DNA of 64,000 nt from Roseiarcus sp963813555. Its GTDB lineage: Bacteria; Pseudomonadota; Alphaproteobacteria; Rhizobiales; Beijerinckiaceae. The stretch is taken from the NCBI GenBank assembly GCA_963813555.1, contig CAWEZX010000010.1, positions 124,001 to 188,000 of the forward strand, read 5' to 3'. The notes under the pieces are model-generated. The model had not been told where the DNA came from and searched no databases. It saw only the letters and a list, made by a program, of their open reading frames with translations. Both the position numbers and the translations under genes were made by a program. This document shows positions 44,509 to 53,682 of this stretch, piece after piece (position 1 is the stretch's first letter; each line of letters starts with the position of its first letter).

Positions 44509-44803
44509 ACCGAGCTATGCGTTGTGTCAAGCGTGGGCGACACAGAGCAGCGAAAAGGGGGCGTGCGGGGCTTGCGATCAAATCGAACGGCGAGGATCGA
44601 CGTGAAGCTGCCGTTGCAGATTGCTAACCGCGGGCGCCGAAACTAGGGGAACCGCGCGATTTGGGAGCCTACCGGTTCTGCCGAAACAGCCTCTTAGGAT
44701 GTATATTGTTTTAGGTGACTAGCCGAGTTGAGAGCACAAACAACAACCTACCTATCGCTTGAGGCTTGCGTGGCCTATTCAAGCGGGACTGGGGGACGCG
44801 CGA

Positions 44804-46243
44804 ATGAAAGAAAAGGTTATCACCACTGAAGAAGCCTTCAGCCTCTCTTCTCGCGCAGAGGACCACTTCTTCGATCGGAAGGCCCCTGGCCTCGATGGCT
44901 CCAAGCTCCAAAAGCTCGTTGTCGCGTTCGCCAACGCAGACGGTGGCGAGTTGATCATCGGCATCGCAGACGAAAAGGAAGAAGCCAAGCCTGCTAAACC
45001 CTGGCGAGGCCTCGATACAATCGAAGATTTCAACGGCCTTCTACAGGCGGTTCACATACTCAATCCGCCGATTGAGGCAAGATATGAGTTTCTCAAGTAC
45101 GCCAATTCCTACGCGTTACACATGTTCGTGGAGCGCAGCGCGGATGTAAATAAAACGAGCGATGGAAAGGTTTATCAACGGTTTGGAGCACAATCTCTGC
45201 CGCTTGCAGCAGAGAAAATCACTGAACTCGGCTTTGCGAAAGGCGCTCGCTCTTTTGAAAATATGAAGGCAACTGAGGTTCGTGCCGAGCAGGTCGCAGA
45301 TTCACCGGAACTGAAGGCATTCTTGAGAGATGTTTCGCCGTCGACGGATCCGTTCGACTTTACGGTGAATCAACACTTAGTAGACGAAAAGGATTGGACC
45401 CCTCTGGTGGCGGGCGTCCTCCTCTTCTCAGAAATACCACAAGCGATCTTGCCTAGGAAGTGCGGCGTCCGGATTTCACGGTACGAAACTAGAGCAGAGG
45501 AACCAGAACGGGAGCATCTCAAGGATTCGCATTACATTGAAGGGCCAGCGTATAAGCTGATCCATGATTCCGTCGACCTCATTACATCTATTCTTAATGA
45601 ACTGTCTCAGCGAGCAGATAAGGGAGCGGCGCCGATCTCATATCCGCCAGAGGCGATCTGGGAAGTTTTCGTTAATGCCATCATCCATCGAGACTATTCA
45701 ATCTCTGACGATGTCCATGTGACTATTTTCAATGACCGAATTGTCATCGCCAGTCCGGGGCGCCTGCCCGGTTACGTGCGTGTAGACAACATTTTAGACG
45801 CGCGCTTCTCTAGAAATTCCAAGATTGTTAGATGTTTGAATCGCTACAAAGACGCGCCCAATAAGGATATGGGAGAGGGTCTTAATACCGCCTTTCAGAA
45901 GATGAAGGAATGGAAGCTTAAGCCTCCTATCATCGAGGAAGAGGGTAATTATATCAAAGTAACTATTCGCCACGCCCCGCTTGCACTGCCAGCAGAGGCA
46001 ATCCTGACTTGGCTTGAGGCGCACCCTGAGATCACAAACGCACAAGCGAGAGACTTAACTGGCATCAAGTCGGAGAATGCGGTCAAAAAAGAATTCTATA
46101 AGCTACGTGATCAGGGGGGATCGAGCGCGTGGCGGACAAGGGCGGCGGCCAAGCAGCCTGGAGAAAGAGTAAGGGTGTCCGGGACGCAAAAGGTTGAAAC
46201 TGAAGCTGGGGTTTTGGACGGGGATTGCTCGCATCGGCTCTGA
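44804..46243 (+). CDS. AlbA_2/Schlafen-type ATP-binding protein, frameshift near the end
   Basis: About 465-480 residues. The N-terminal AlbA_2 (Schlafen AAA_4) domain reads EDHFFDRKAPGLDGSKLQKL, VVAFANADGGELIIGIAD and YQRFGAQSLPL. A central region is followed by the HATPase_c_4 domain (YPPEAIWEVFVNAIIHRDYS, FNDRIVIASPGRLPG, MGEGLNTAFQKM). A winged helix closes it (NAQARDLTGIKSENAVKKEF). After FYKLRDQGG the frame changes at a six-G run (about 46112-46117): adding one G gives IERVADKGGGQAAWRKSKG and a stop at 46197. Such proteins regulate transcription or act in RNA and phage defence; role unknown here. It is A+T-richer than neighbours and single. Confidence 0.85.
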   Translation: MKEKVITTEEAFSLSSRAEDHFFDRKAPGLDGSKLQKLVVAFANADGGELIIGIADEKEEAKPAKPWRGLDTIEDFNGLLQAVHILNPPIEARYEFLKYANSYALHMFVERSADVNKTSDGKVYQRFGAQSLPLAAEKITELGFAKGARSFENMKATEVRAEQVADSPELKAFLRDVSPSTDPFDFTVNQHLVDEKDWTPLVAGVLLFSEIPQAILPRKCGVRISRYETRAEEPEREHLKDSHYIEGPAYKLIHDSVDLITSILNELSQRADKGAAPISYPPEAIWEVFVNAIIHRDYSISDDVHVTIFNDRIVIASPGRLPGYVRVDNILDARFSRNSKIVRCLNRYKDAPNKDMGEGLNTAFQKMKEWKLKPPIIEEEGNYIKVTIRHAPLALPAEAILTWLEAHPEITNAQARDLTGIKSENAVKKEFYKLRDQGGSSAWRTRAAAKQPGERVRVSGTQKVETEAGVLDGDCSHRL

Positions 46244-46303
46244 CAGCCAACATATTTTCTTCGTAAGGTGTACCGGCACCCCCACTCGAGGCGGGGTTAA
46301 CGT

Positions 46304-46553
46304 CCGCTGTTTGCGCAATTGAGCCATCCGGGTCAGGACAGGGAATCTCCCCGAGACCCGCCGCACAGCGGTCGCCAACGTAACGGGTGATTGGTTCACA
46401 CTCGCGCGGTAAGACTGCAATTTGTGGCGTAAACCAGAAGCCTGTGTTATAACCTTTCTATTCGCCGGATTTTGCCATTACGATGCGCTGGACAGTGGAA
46501 CATAGGATGAGACGACCTGAGACAGTTTGCCCAGAGCCTGAGACAGGAGCAGA
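46304..46553. repeat. 250-bp direct repeat R1, copy 1
   Basis: Starts CCGCTGTTTGCGCAATTGAG and ends near GAGACAGGAGCAGA. It is nearly identical to 48775-49023, with a few substitutions and one-base indels. No open frame is conserved between the copies. It runs directly into the A+T-rich hairpin repeat. Contains CTGAGACA twice near its end. Confidence 0.85.
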
Positions 46554-46651
46554 TTTTTTTTATTTGAATCGGCTGTAACCCATTGAAAAGTCCCGATTCG
46601 AAAAAATAAACGTAAGTAAATGAAAGCAAATTTGCTTACGTCTATTTTTTT
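46551..46651. repeat. A+T-rich hairpin repeat, copy 2 (inverted relative to 25.5 kb)
   Basis: The arms AAAAAATAAACGTAAGTAAA (46601-46620) and TTTGCTTACGTCTATTTTTT (46631-46650) pair over 20 bases with two mismatches around a ten-base loop. The preceding block from 46551 matches the reverse complement of 25571-25646, including the CCGATTC/GAATCGG pair. Confidence 0.78.
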
Positions 46652-46990
46652 TTGCTTGCGTTTATGCGCAGCCAAGTTTGGAGGTGGACGGTCATGCTCG
46701 AAGGCCTGCCGCCCAATAACGCCACCCACCTGCTTCGCCTCGTCACCGACGAGCGCCGCGCCCGCGCCGTCGCCGATCTTCGATGGTCGCGACGCCGTTA
46801 TACTTCGACGAAGACAATCACGGCATCAGCTTGAGAGTTTGCTCGCCGTGCCCCGTCGGAATGGAGGCGGGGGGCGCTCAGCAATGAGCATCCCTATCGA
46901 CCTCAACATGCAGCCACGCAATTCCGTTCCGCAGCAAGCTGCGCAAAGGATACGACTGAGCGCGACAAGAGCGCGCCACAGCGAACCCAA
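46652..46990. other. Unassigned stretch, no gene supported
   Basis: A forward frame beginning MLEGLPPNNATHLLRLVTDE and RRARAVADLRWSRRR (46694-46834) looks protein-like but is short, lacks a binding site and matches no family I recognise. It may be a gene remnant. Nothing else is seen. Confidence 0.35.
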
Positions 46991-48748
46991 TCAAGTCGCA
47001 GGGTTGCCGCTGCGCTTTCGCCAATGCCTGTGAGGACGCTCGGGGGAGACGCCCAGGGTGACCCGAGGCGCTTCGGTGAGCAGATGCCGAACCCGGTTCA
47101 CGAGCATCTCGTCAGCGTTGGTGACCCGCTCGCGCTGATGCATCAGCTCGAGCCAGGATTCAATCGAGAAAGTCTCGATGAAGCGGCCGCCCTCGGCGAC
47201 GTCTTCATAGACGCCCCACGCATAGGCGCCGTCGCGTTTGCGCGCATGGCCGAGTTCGTCGACGGCGCCCAGAAACTCGGCCCGGCGATTTGGGTCGACG
47301 CTATATTCCGCCACCACGATGACCGGCCCCTGGTCATTCTCTACCTTCCGCGCGACAAGAGGCTCGCGCCAGTGAGCGGCGGGGGAGAGATCGATTCCGA
47401 CGCCTGTCTGAAGTTTCCAGCGCCAGGTCAGGAGAATGCAAATAGCGACTCCAGCGGCCGCGAGGAAATAGGCGATCGGCAGCCCTTCCATGGCGGAGAG
47501 TTTCCCCCAGACCGCGCTGCCGGCCGTGGTCGCTCCGAAGATGAAGGTCAGGAACACCGCGAGCCCGCGGCCGCGAGCCCAATCCGGCAACGCGACCTGC
47601 GCCGATACATAGAGCTTGGTCATCACCACGGTCCATGAGGCGCCGCCAATGAGACATGCCGCGACCGCCGTAATGGGTTCATGCGCGAGCCCAAACATGA
47701 CGAGGGCGATCGCGGTGCCGATAGACCCCGCCGCGACGAGGCGGTCTGGTCCGAGTTCGTCCTTCAGCCATCTCAGCGCCAACGATCCCCCAACCGCGCC
47801 CACCCCGATCGCCCCCAGAAGAATGCCGTAGAGCTGCGGCCCTCCGGTCATTTGGCGCGCAACGAGCGGCAGCAGTGCGAGATAGGCGCTGGCGAAAGGA
47901 AAGAACGCAATCGCGCGCACAAGGGTCGTGCCCAAATAGGGATTGTTTGCGGCATGGCGCACGCCCGCGCGAACTGCGCTGATCAGACGCTCGGCGGGCA
48001 AGCTCTGTGCACTTGTCCGCGGCTTGCGCCACCAGACCAACGCCGCGACGATCCCGGCATTGCTCGCCGCGAAGATCCAGAAAGGGACGGCGATTCCCAA
48101 CGCCGCGATGATCAGGCCGCCGAGCGCGGGACCGGCGGCGCGCCCGATATTGAAGCCGACGCCGTTCGCCGCCGTCGCGCTGTCAAGATCCTGTTTTGGC
48201 ACGAGGAGAGGGGTCGTTGACCCCCAGGCGGGCGAAGTGAGCGCCCCGCCGATGCCCAGCAAGAAGGTCGTTGCCAGCAAAAGCGCCGGCGTCGCGAGGC
48301 CTAGGGAGACCAAGCCGGCGAAGATTGCCGAGACCACGAGAATTGCGACTTCGACAACAATCAGCAAACGCCTGGAATCAATGACATCCGCCAAAGCGCC
48401 CGCCGGCAAGGTGAATAAGAACAACGGCAGGCTGACGGTGACCTGGACCAGCGACACAGTGATCGGATTGGAGTCAAGGCTTGTTATCAACCATCCGCAG
48501 GCGGTGTCGAACATGGCGGTCCCGACATTCGACACCAGGCTCGCCGCCCATATGACAGTGAATGCGAAATGGCCAAAGGGGCCCCATCGCGAGGGAGCAG
48601 GCTGCGTTGGCGCGGCGGCGGAGGTCGGGTCTGCACTCAAGCTCGTCACCAAGGCGCTTGTCGCTTGGAGGCATCCGAGCGCCCCTCGACCCGGCTTGTC
48701 AATCGCGGTTCTGTCGATCATTGACTTGGCAGCCGTGACTTCTTCCAC
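46991..48748 (-). CDS. MFS exporter (EntS/MFS_3-type) with C-terminal extension
   Basis: 585 residues, about 120 longer than a normal MFS protein. Membrane region: FTVIWAASLVSNVGTAMFDT, LFTLPAGALADVIDSRRLL (the Gly-x3-Asp-x2-Asp loop), FLLGIGGALTSPAWGSTTPL, GRAAGPALGGLIIAALG and LLGAIGVGAVGGSLALRW. After the last segment (AAAGVAICILLTWRWKL) comes a soluble domain of about 125 residues: IVVAEYSVDPNRRAEFLGAV, HARKRDGAYAWGVYEDVAEG and TFSIESWLELMHQRERV, an antibiotic-monooxygenase-like fold. This arrangement occurs in a known subgroup of MFS_3 exporters. A direct repeat R1 copy ends about 25 bp before the start codon region. Confidence 0.87.
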   Translation of the reverse strand: MEEVTAAKSMIDRTAIDKPGRGALGCLQATSALVTSLSADPTSAAAPTQPAPSRWGPFGHFAFTVIWAASLVSNVGTAMFDTACGWLITSLDSNPITVSLVQVTVSLPLFLFTLPAGALADVIDSRRLLIVVEVAILVVSAIFAGLVSLGLATPALLLATTFLLGIGGALTSPAWGSTTPLLVPKQDLDSATAANGVGFNIGRAAGPALGGLIIAALGIAVPFWIFAASNAGIVAALVWWRKPRTSAQSLPAERLISAVRAGVRHAANNPYLGTTLVRAIAFFPFASAYLALLPLVARQMTGGPQLYGILLGAIGVGAVGGSLALRWLKDELGPDRLVAAGSIGTAIALVMFGLAHEPITAVAACLIGGASWTVVMTKLYVSAQVALPDWARGRGLAVFLTFIFGATTAGSAVWGKLSAMEGLPIAYFLAAAGVAICILLTWRWKLQTGVGIDLSPAAHWREPLVARKVENDQGPVIVVAEYSVDPNRRAEFLGAVDELGHARKRDGAYAWGVYEDVAEGGRFIETFSIESWLELMHQRERVTNADEMLVNRVRHLLTEAPRVTLGVSPERPHRHWRKRSGNPAT

Positions 48749-48774
48749 CTGTTTACTACGCCGTCGGGGAACGA

Positions 48775-49023
48775 CCGCTGTTGGCGCAATTGAGCCATTC
48801 GGGTCTGGACAGGGAATCTCCCGAGACCCGCCGCACAGCGGTCGCCAACGTAACGGGTGATTGGTTCACACTCCCGCGGCAAGACTGCAATTTGTGGCGT
48901 AAACCAGAAGTCTGTGTTATAATTTTTCTTATTCGCCGGATTTTGCCATTGCGAGGCGCTGGACAGTGGAAGAGAGGATGAGACGACCTGAGACAGTTTG
49001 CCCAGAGCCTGAGACAGGAGCAG
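48775..49023. repeat. 250-bp direct repeat R1, copy 2
   Basis: Matches 46304-46553 in the same orientation. Includes GTGTTATAATTTTT near 48914-48930, a good -10-like hexamer in this copy (less good in copy 1). The repeat ends at GGAGCAGACTTTTTT, where copy 1 continues into the hairpin repeat. Confidence 0.85.
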
Positions 49024-49051
49024 ACTTTTTTGGTAACTCCCAAGGTGTCGG

Positions 49052-50094
49052 TTATGCGGAGAGGGCTTGGGTGAGGGTCGCGGGTTTTGCGGCGATGGTT
49101 TGGAGGATGTTCCAACCTTGCTTTCGGGCGGTGGAGATGACGGCGCGGATGCGGGCGAAGGTTCGCGCGCCGGCCATGGTTCGGAAGCCGGCGGAGATTT
49201 TCATCTTGACCTTCATCATCCGCAGGTCCCGCTCGGCCTCGTTATTGGTGAAGGGGACGGCGAAGTCATAGAGGAACCGCAGGACATCGCGTTTGAACTT
49301 GTGCAACCGGATCAGAAGATTGTGTCCGGGGCGACGCGGCGCTCGCCCGCGGGCTCCGATTTGTCTGGCCAGGGGCGGCTGGCTTCGATGGAAGGCAAGG
49401 CCGCGCCGGACGATGGCGACGTAGCGTTTGATCAGCGTGCGCAGGACGAGGGCCGGCAGCGCCGTCGCGCCCTCGTCGACGGCGCCGCGCACGGCGCCGT
49501 TGGCCTCGACGAGAAGATCGCGCATTTGCCCGGCCCATTGCTCTTTGCCGATGTCGATCAGGGCCTTGAGTTCGCGCAAATGATGGGCGTTGCACAGCGC
49601 GTGGCGGACGGCGGGCAGCGCGTAATAGGGCCTGAAATGATCGTGGACGATGACGCCGCCGCGAAAGCCCTTGGGCGCGTCGCCGCGTTTGGCCGTCACC
49701 CGATACGAGGTCAGGGCCACGGTCGAGGCGGTATGCAGCCATTGGCCCTTGCCGGCGACGCGAAAGCCGGTTTCGTCGAGATGGCGCACGGGAGCCTGCG
49801 CCACGAGCGCGGCGATCTGCGCCGCGAGAGCCCCGAATTCCTCGGCCTTCCTCTTGCCCCAGGCGACGACGCTGTCGGGGCAAAGCGTCGCTGCGCCGAA
49901 CAGGTCGGCCATCGCCTGGGCGGCCCGGTCCTCGGGAATGAGCTGCTGAACGTTGAGATAAACCGCAGCCGCTCTGACCCGCCCCCCATACTGAGCCGGC
50001 GAGACCACCCCCTCGGGGAACGCCGCCGTGGTTCGGCCGCGGCAGCGGGCGCAGCGGTAAATCATCGCCTGATGTTCGGTGACCTCCAGTCGCC
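49052..50094 (-). pseudogene. IS66-family transposase TnpC, N-terminus missing
   Basis: The remaining 340 residues begin in the zinc-finger-like region (RRLEVTEHQAMIYRCARCRG) and contain most of the DDE_Tnp_IS66 domain: LIPEDRAAQAMADLFGAATL, VRHLDETGFRVAGKGQWLHT (catalytic Asp), GVIVHDHFRPYYALP (second Asp) and VPFTNNEAERDLRMMKVKMK (Glu). The C-terminus is complete. About 150 N-terminal residues are lost at the junction with an IS1380 remnant near 50094. No TnpA/TnpB partners are present. Dead. Confidence 0.9.
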
Positions 50095-51033
50095 GCTCTC
50101 GACGCGCACGCCAAGGCGCCGCGTCAGATCGTGCTCGACCTGGATGCGACCGACGATCCGCTGCACGGCGATCAGGAGGGGCGGTTCTTTCACGGCGATT
50201 ACGCCTGCTATTGCCACCTGCCGCTTTATGTTTTCTGCGGCCGCCATCTTCTGGCCGCCAAGCTGCGGCGCTCGAACATCGACGGCAGCGCCGGGGCGCA
50301 GGAAGAGATGGCGCGCATCATCGAGCAGATCCGGGCGCGCTGGCCGCGGGTGAGGATCGTGCTGCGCGCCGACTCCGGCTTCGCCCGCGACGGCCTGATG
50401 GCCTGGTGCGAGGCCAACGCGGTCGACTACGTGTTCGGCCTGGCGCGCAACGCGCGGCTGGAGGCGCGCATCGCCGACGCCTTGAGCGAGGCGCGGGCGA
50501 TGTCGCAGGCGAACGAGGGCCGGCCGGCGCGGGCGTTTCGCGACTTCGAATGGTCGACGAAGGACAGCTGGTCGCGCCGGCGCCGGGTGGTCGGCAAGGC
50601 CGAATGGACGCAGGGCGAGGCCAATCCGCGCTTTCTCGTGACCTCGCTGAAGGCCGACGCCTGGCGCGCCAGGCCGCTTGACGAAAGGCTCTATTGCGCG
50701 CGCGGCGAGATGGAGAACCGGATCAAGGAGCGCCAGGGCGATCTCTTCGCCGACCGCACCTCGACAGCCACCATGCGCGCCAATCAGCTTCGGCTGTGGT
50801 TCGCCTCGATGGCCTATGCGCTCTTGTGCGCGATGCGCCGCATCGGCCTGGCCCACACGCCGTTCGCCAGCGCGACCTGCGGCACGATCCGCCTGAAACT
50901 GCTGAAGCTTGGCGCGCTCGTCAAAATCAGCGCCCGGCGCGTCAGGATCGCCTTCGCTTCAGCCTGCCCAAACGCCCAGGAGTGGCGCCTCGCCGCGGCA
51001 AGGCTCGCCGCGGCGCGCGCCTGGCCAGCCTGA
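50095..51033 (+). pseudogene. IS1380-family transposase, N-terminus missing
   Basis: About 310 residues of the DDE domain: LDAHAKAPRQIVLDLDATDD (catalytic Asp), FFHGDYACYCHLPLYVFCGR, ARWPRVRIVLRADSGFARDG (second Asp), GLARNARLEARIAD and the C-terminal MENRIKERQGDLFADRTS (Glu) with RANQLRLWFASMAYALL. The first third is lost at the IS66 junction. The C-terminus is complete and the IS right end probably lies near 51200-51214. Dead element. Confidence 0.9.
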
Positions 51034-51686
51034 CGCGCGCCGCCGCGGCGCAAAAATGCGCGGCAAAAACCCATCGGCCCACCGGAGACACATCCGCCAT
51101 CGCGAAAGTCGCCGCGCGCCCGCGCCACCCACCGTCACGCCCACATCAGTCCGACCTTCAAATCGAGCCAGAACAACCGGAAAATGGTCTGCCCGCGTGA
51201 GAAATGCGGGCTAGGATCGGATCGACCTTGTCTATGATCTCCCGGTACGTGAAGGGCCACAAAAGCTGCGAACCAGAACCAGAGATTCAGCGTTTTGAGG
51301 GCATAGTCGGCCAACAAGGACTCGGCGATACGGGCCCGCCTTGACGGTCTGCGAGGCGGAACGCTTGACAACACGCGGCATGACGCGAACTGACTCCGAT
51401 CGAACTCCGAGCCTGTAACGCAAATATGGCACAATAGGCTCCGCGCCCGCTAACAAAGGGGTGCCCAGGATGACCGCCCGAGAAACCAAGTTTGAGGCTG
51501 CCCGACCCGCCCGAGATGCCTTGAATCGCAGAGGCAGCACCGAGTGATTCGTGGACCCCTTTTTCGTTAGGCCGACCTGTGGATGAGTGACGATTTTATT
51601 GAGAAATTTTGTCGCTGCCACCGCGAGACCGATTATCCATAAAGCAGCCAGGCCATCGCTACCCGAGGGATTCTCGAAGCGCGAGA
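51034..51686. other. IS1380 right flank and unassigned DNA
   Basis: The first 180 bp are probably the IS1380 3' flank and end. The remainder shows no intact gene. A forward frame near 51471-51560 (MTARETKFEAARPARDALNR, then RRGSTE and a stop, VDPFFVRPT) faintly resembles the start of IS5-group transposases, at low confidence. A short reverse frame near 51232-51380 is not recognised. Confidence 0.4.
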
Positions 51687-52242
51687 ATGGGCACAACAAT
51701 GACGATAACTATTGCCGACGCTCTCATCATACTAGCGACGCTTGTTGGTCCAATTGTCGCTGTCCAGACACAGAAATGGATAGAACGGTCACGTGAGGAT
51801 CGGGCGCGCAAAGTAAATGTGTTCAATACGCTGATGGCAACAAGAGGTTTAAAAGCGGCTTCAGCTGACCATGTCAAAGCTCTTAATTCAATAGATATTA
51901 TATTTGATCGTCAAAATGAGAAGGAAAAACGTATAATATCCGCTTGAGAGGAGTATCTTGATCATTTGAACAATTTTCCTTCTGGCGAAGATAGCGTCGG
52001 ACAAAAAACGAGGAATACTAAACAAACTGATTTGTTGGCCTCGTTATTGAAAGCAATAAGAGATAGACTTGGTCATGATTTTAACATCGTGCACTTAAAG
52101 AAAGGAGTCTACTATCCCCAGGGGCATCAAGACGAGATCCTGGCAGGGATCGCACTCAGAAAAATGGTAACCGAAATAGCAAACGGACAACGGGCGCTTC
52201 CGCTTGACATCAAGAGCTTCCCAATCGACGAACAAGTTCTTC

Positions 52243-53347
52243 GGCTCTTATAGCGTTAGTTGTTGATTTGGGTTATGGTGGGGGTGGGGTTGGAGATTGT
52301 TCGATGAAGGGTGAGGAGTTTTCGACTTGGCTGTCGGGGATCGTTCGATTGAACGAGGATCAGCGGCGGGCGGCGCTCGCGGCTCTGACGACGGCGGAGG
52401 GGGTGGGTCCGAAAACTGCGATGCTGACGGCGGCCGCGAAGAACAAGGCCTTGAAGGTTCGCCGTCGGCCGGACGCGTTGGGCGTAACAGGCCATGAGCG
52501 GGTGGAAAGTCGAGGGTGTCCGCATTGCGCGGGTCGCGAAATCGTGGCCTGGGGACGCTCGCGCGGACTGGCGCGGTTCCGCTGCAAGGCTTGCGGACGC
52601 ACCTTCAACGCCCTGAGCAAAAGCCCAATGGCGCATCTGCGCAAGAAAGAGCGTTGGCTCGATCACGCGCAGGCGATGATCGAAGGCAAAAGCCTGGTGA
52701 AGACGGCCGCGCTTTGCGGCGTGCATCCGACGACGGCTTTCCGCTGGCGTCACCGGTTTTTGGGCGCTCCCGCCGCGGACAAGCCGCAAAAGCTGAGCGG
52801 AATCGTCGAAGCGGATGAAACCTTCATCCTTGAAATCTTTCAAGGGGCGGTGGTCCGATCTGCCTCGCAAGGCTCGCAAACGCGGCGGAACGGCCCGTCA
52901 TCCGGGCCCCTATCAGGACAACATTCCCGTGCTCGTCGCCCGCGACCGAAAGGGCGCAACTTTCGACGCCGTTCTGCCAAACGACGACAGCGCTTCGATC
53001 GCCGCCGTCCTGACCGGTGTCGTTACGTCCGCAAATCACTTGATCGGCGATGGCGGCAAACCGCTGGCCTCCTTCGCCCGCCAGGCCAACATCCCCTTTC
53101 ACGCCGTTCCTTCCCCGGGAAAGCCTGTCCCCGCGGCGCCCCACCTGCATATCAACAACGTCAACGCCTACCACAGCCGTCTCAAGCAATGGCTCAATCG
53201 CTTCAACGGCGTCGCCACCAAGAACCTGCCAAATTATCTCGGCTGGCGGCGCGCCCTCGAAGCCTGGGATCGACAAATCACGCCACAAAACTGGATCAAG
53301 AGCGCCATCGGAATCGGCCCATACCAACAACTAACGCTATAAGAGCC
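52243..53347 (+). mobile_element. IS1595-family insertion sequence, complete, with target duplication
   Basis: 1105 bp with perfect 23-bp terminal inverted repeats (GGCTCTTATAGCGTTAGTTG plus three more bases at 52243-52265; complement at 53325-53347). An 8-bp direct repeat AGTTCTTC flanks it (52235-52242 and 53348-53355), the size expected for this family. It disrupts the DUF6680-like gene. The part overlapping the copy at the window start appears identical. Confidence 0.96.
52304..53342 (+). pseudogene. IS1595 (ISXO2-like) transposase, full length but frameshifted
   Basis: Start ATG 52304 (MKGEEFSTWLSGIVRLNEDQ). A zinc ribbon follows (CPHCAGREIVAWGRSRGLAR, then CKACGRTFNALS), then the helix-turn-helix GVHPTTAFRWRHRFLG and the catalytic start VEADETFILE. 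One base out of frame, the DDE domain continues from FKGRWSDLPRKARKRGG to the stop at 53340-53342. The shift at about 52835 (GAAATCTTTCAAGG) is the same as in the first copy. Despite it the element has clearly transposed. The start Met is the one that begins the family block; longer upstream codons lie in the terminal region. Confidence 0.88.
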
Positions 53348-53518
53348 AGTTCTTCAATTGCAAACGAATTTTCAGAAGGCCGCTCTTGCGGCACTGTCTG
53401 GGGATGGAGCCATGACGGTTAGGATGAAGCCGGAACCCCCCACCAAACGATAGGCGCTAGACCAGCCGCGGTTCGTTACCCCAATGCATACCCTGCTTTT
53501 AATGTTGATCGCGTTTAA

Positions 53519-53550
53519 GCTTAACATACCACTGTTAAGCTATTGTTTTT
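53519..53550 (+). terminator. Rho-independent terminator
   Basis: GCTTAACA (53519-53526) and TGTTAAGC (53533-53540) form an 8-bp stem with a six-base loop, followed by TATTGTTTTT. It lies 66 bp after the original end of the DUF6680-like gene, reading in the same direction. Confidence 0.75.
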
Positions 53551-53552
53551 GC

Positions 53553-53627
53553 TGGTGCCGGATGAGGGGATTGAACCCCCGACCTTCGGTTTACAAAACC
53601 GCTGCTCTACCGCTGAGCTAATCCGGC
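53553..53627 (-). tRNA. tRNA-Thr (TGT)
   Basis: On the reverse strand the acceptor GCCGGAT pairs with ATCCGGC followed by A and an encoded CCA (53553-53555). The D-arm TAGCTCAGCGGTAGAGCA, anticodon TGT (complement at 53593-53595) and T-arm GGTTCAATCCC are canonical. Confidence 0.97.
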
Positions 53628-53682
53628 GCTTCGGCGGCCTTGCGCTAGCAGCGAGCCGAGCCACGCGCAAGGCCGTGCGTGC

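Larger units (their letters stand above)
51687..53453 (+). pseudogene. DUF6680-like protein, in-frame stop plus IS1595 insertion
   Basis: From ATG 51687 or 51699 the frame reads MTITIADALIILATLVGPIV (one membrane segment), AVQTQKWIERSREDRARKVN and VFNTLMATRGLKAASADHVK. A TGA at 51945-51947 breaks ISA-x-EEYLDHLNNF, where Trp (TGG) is expected. The frame then runs to PIDEQVL at 52242, where IS1595 is inserted. Removing the element and one 8-bp duplication continues as QLQTNFQKAALAALSGDGAM and stops at 53453. The family (DUF6680, from memory) is a small membrane-anchored protein of unknown function. The DNA is A+T-richer than the chromosome. Confidence 0.8.

Noticed and set aside
49067..50353. 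428-codon forward frame opposite the IS66 transposase
   Set aside because: Antisense to the IS66 DDE domain; no independent support.
1..53347. The two IS1595 copies as ends of a 52-kb composite transposon
   Set aside because: The insert contains housekeeping genes and the right copy has its own 8-bp duplication, so it inserted alone.
36780..53552. A precise right attachment site for the tRNA-Tyr island
   Set aside because: I looked for a second copy of the tRNA 3' end (CCTACCTCCCCCACCA) and did not find one in this window, so no boundary is claimed.
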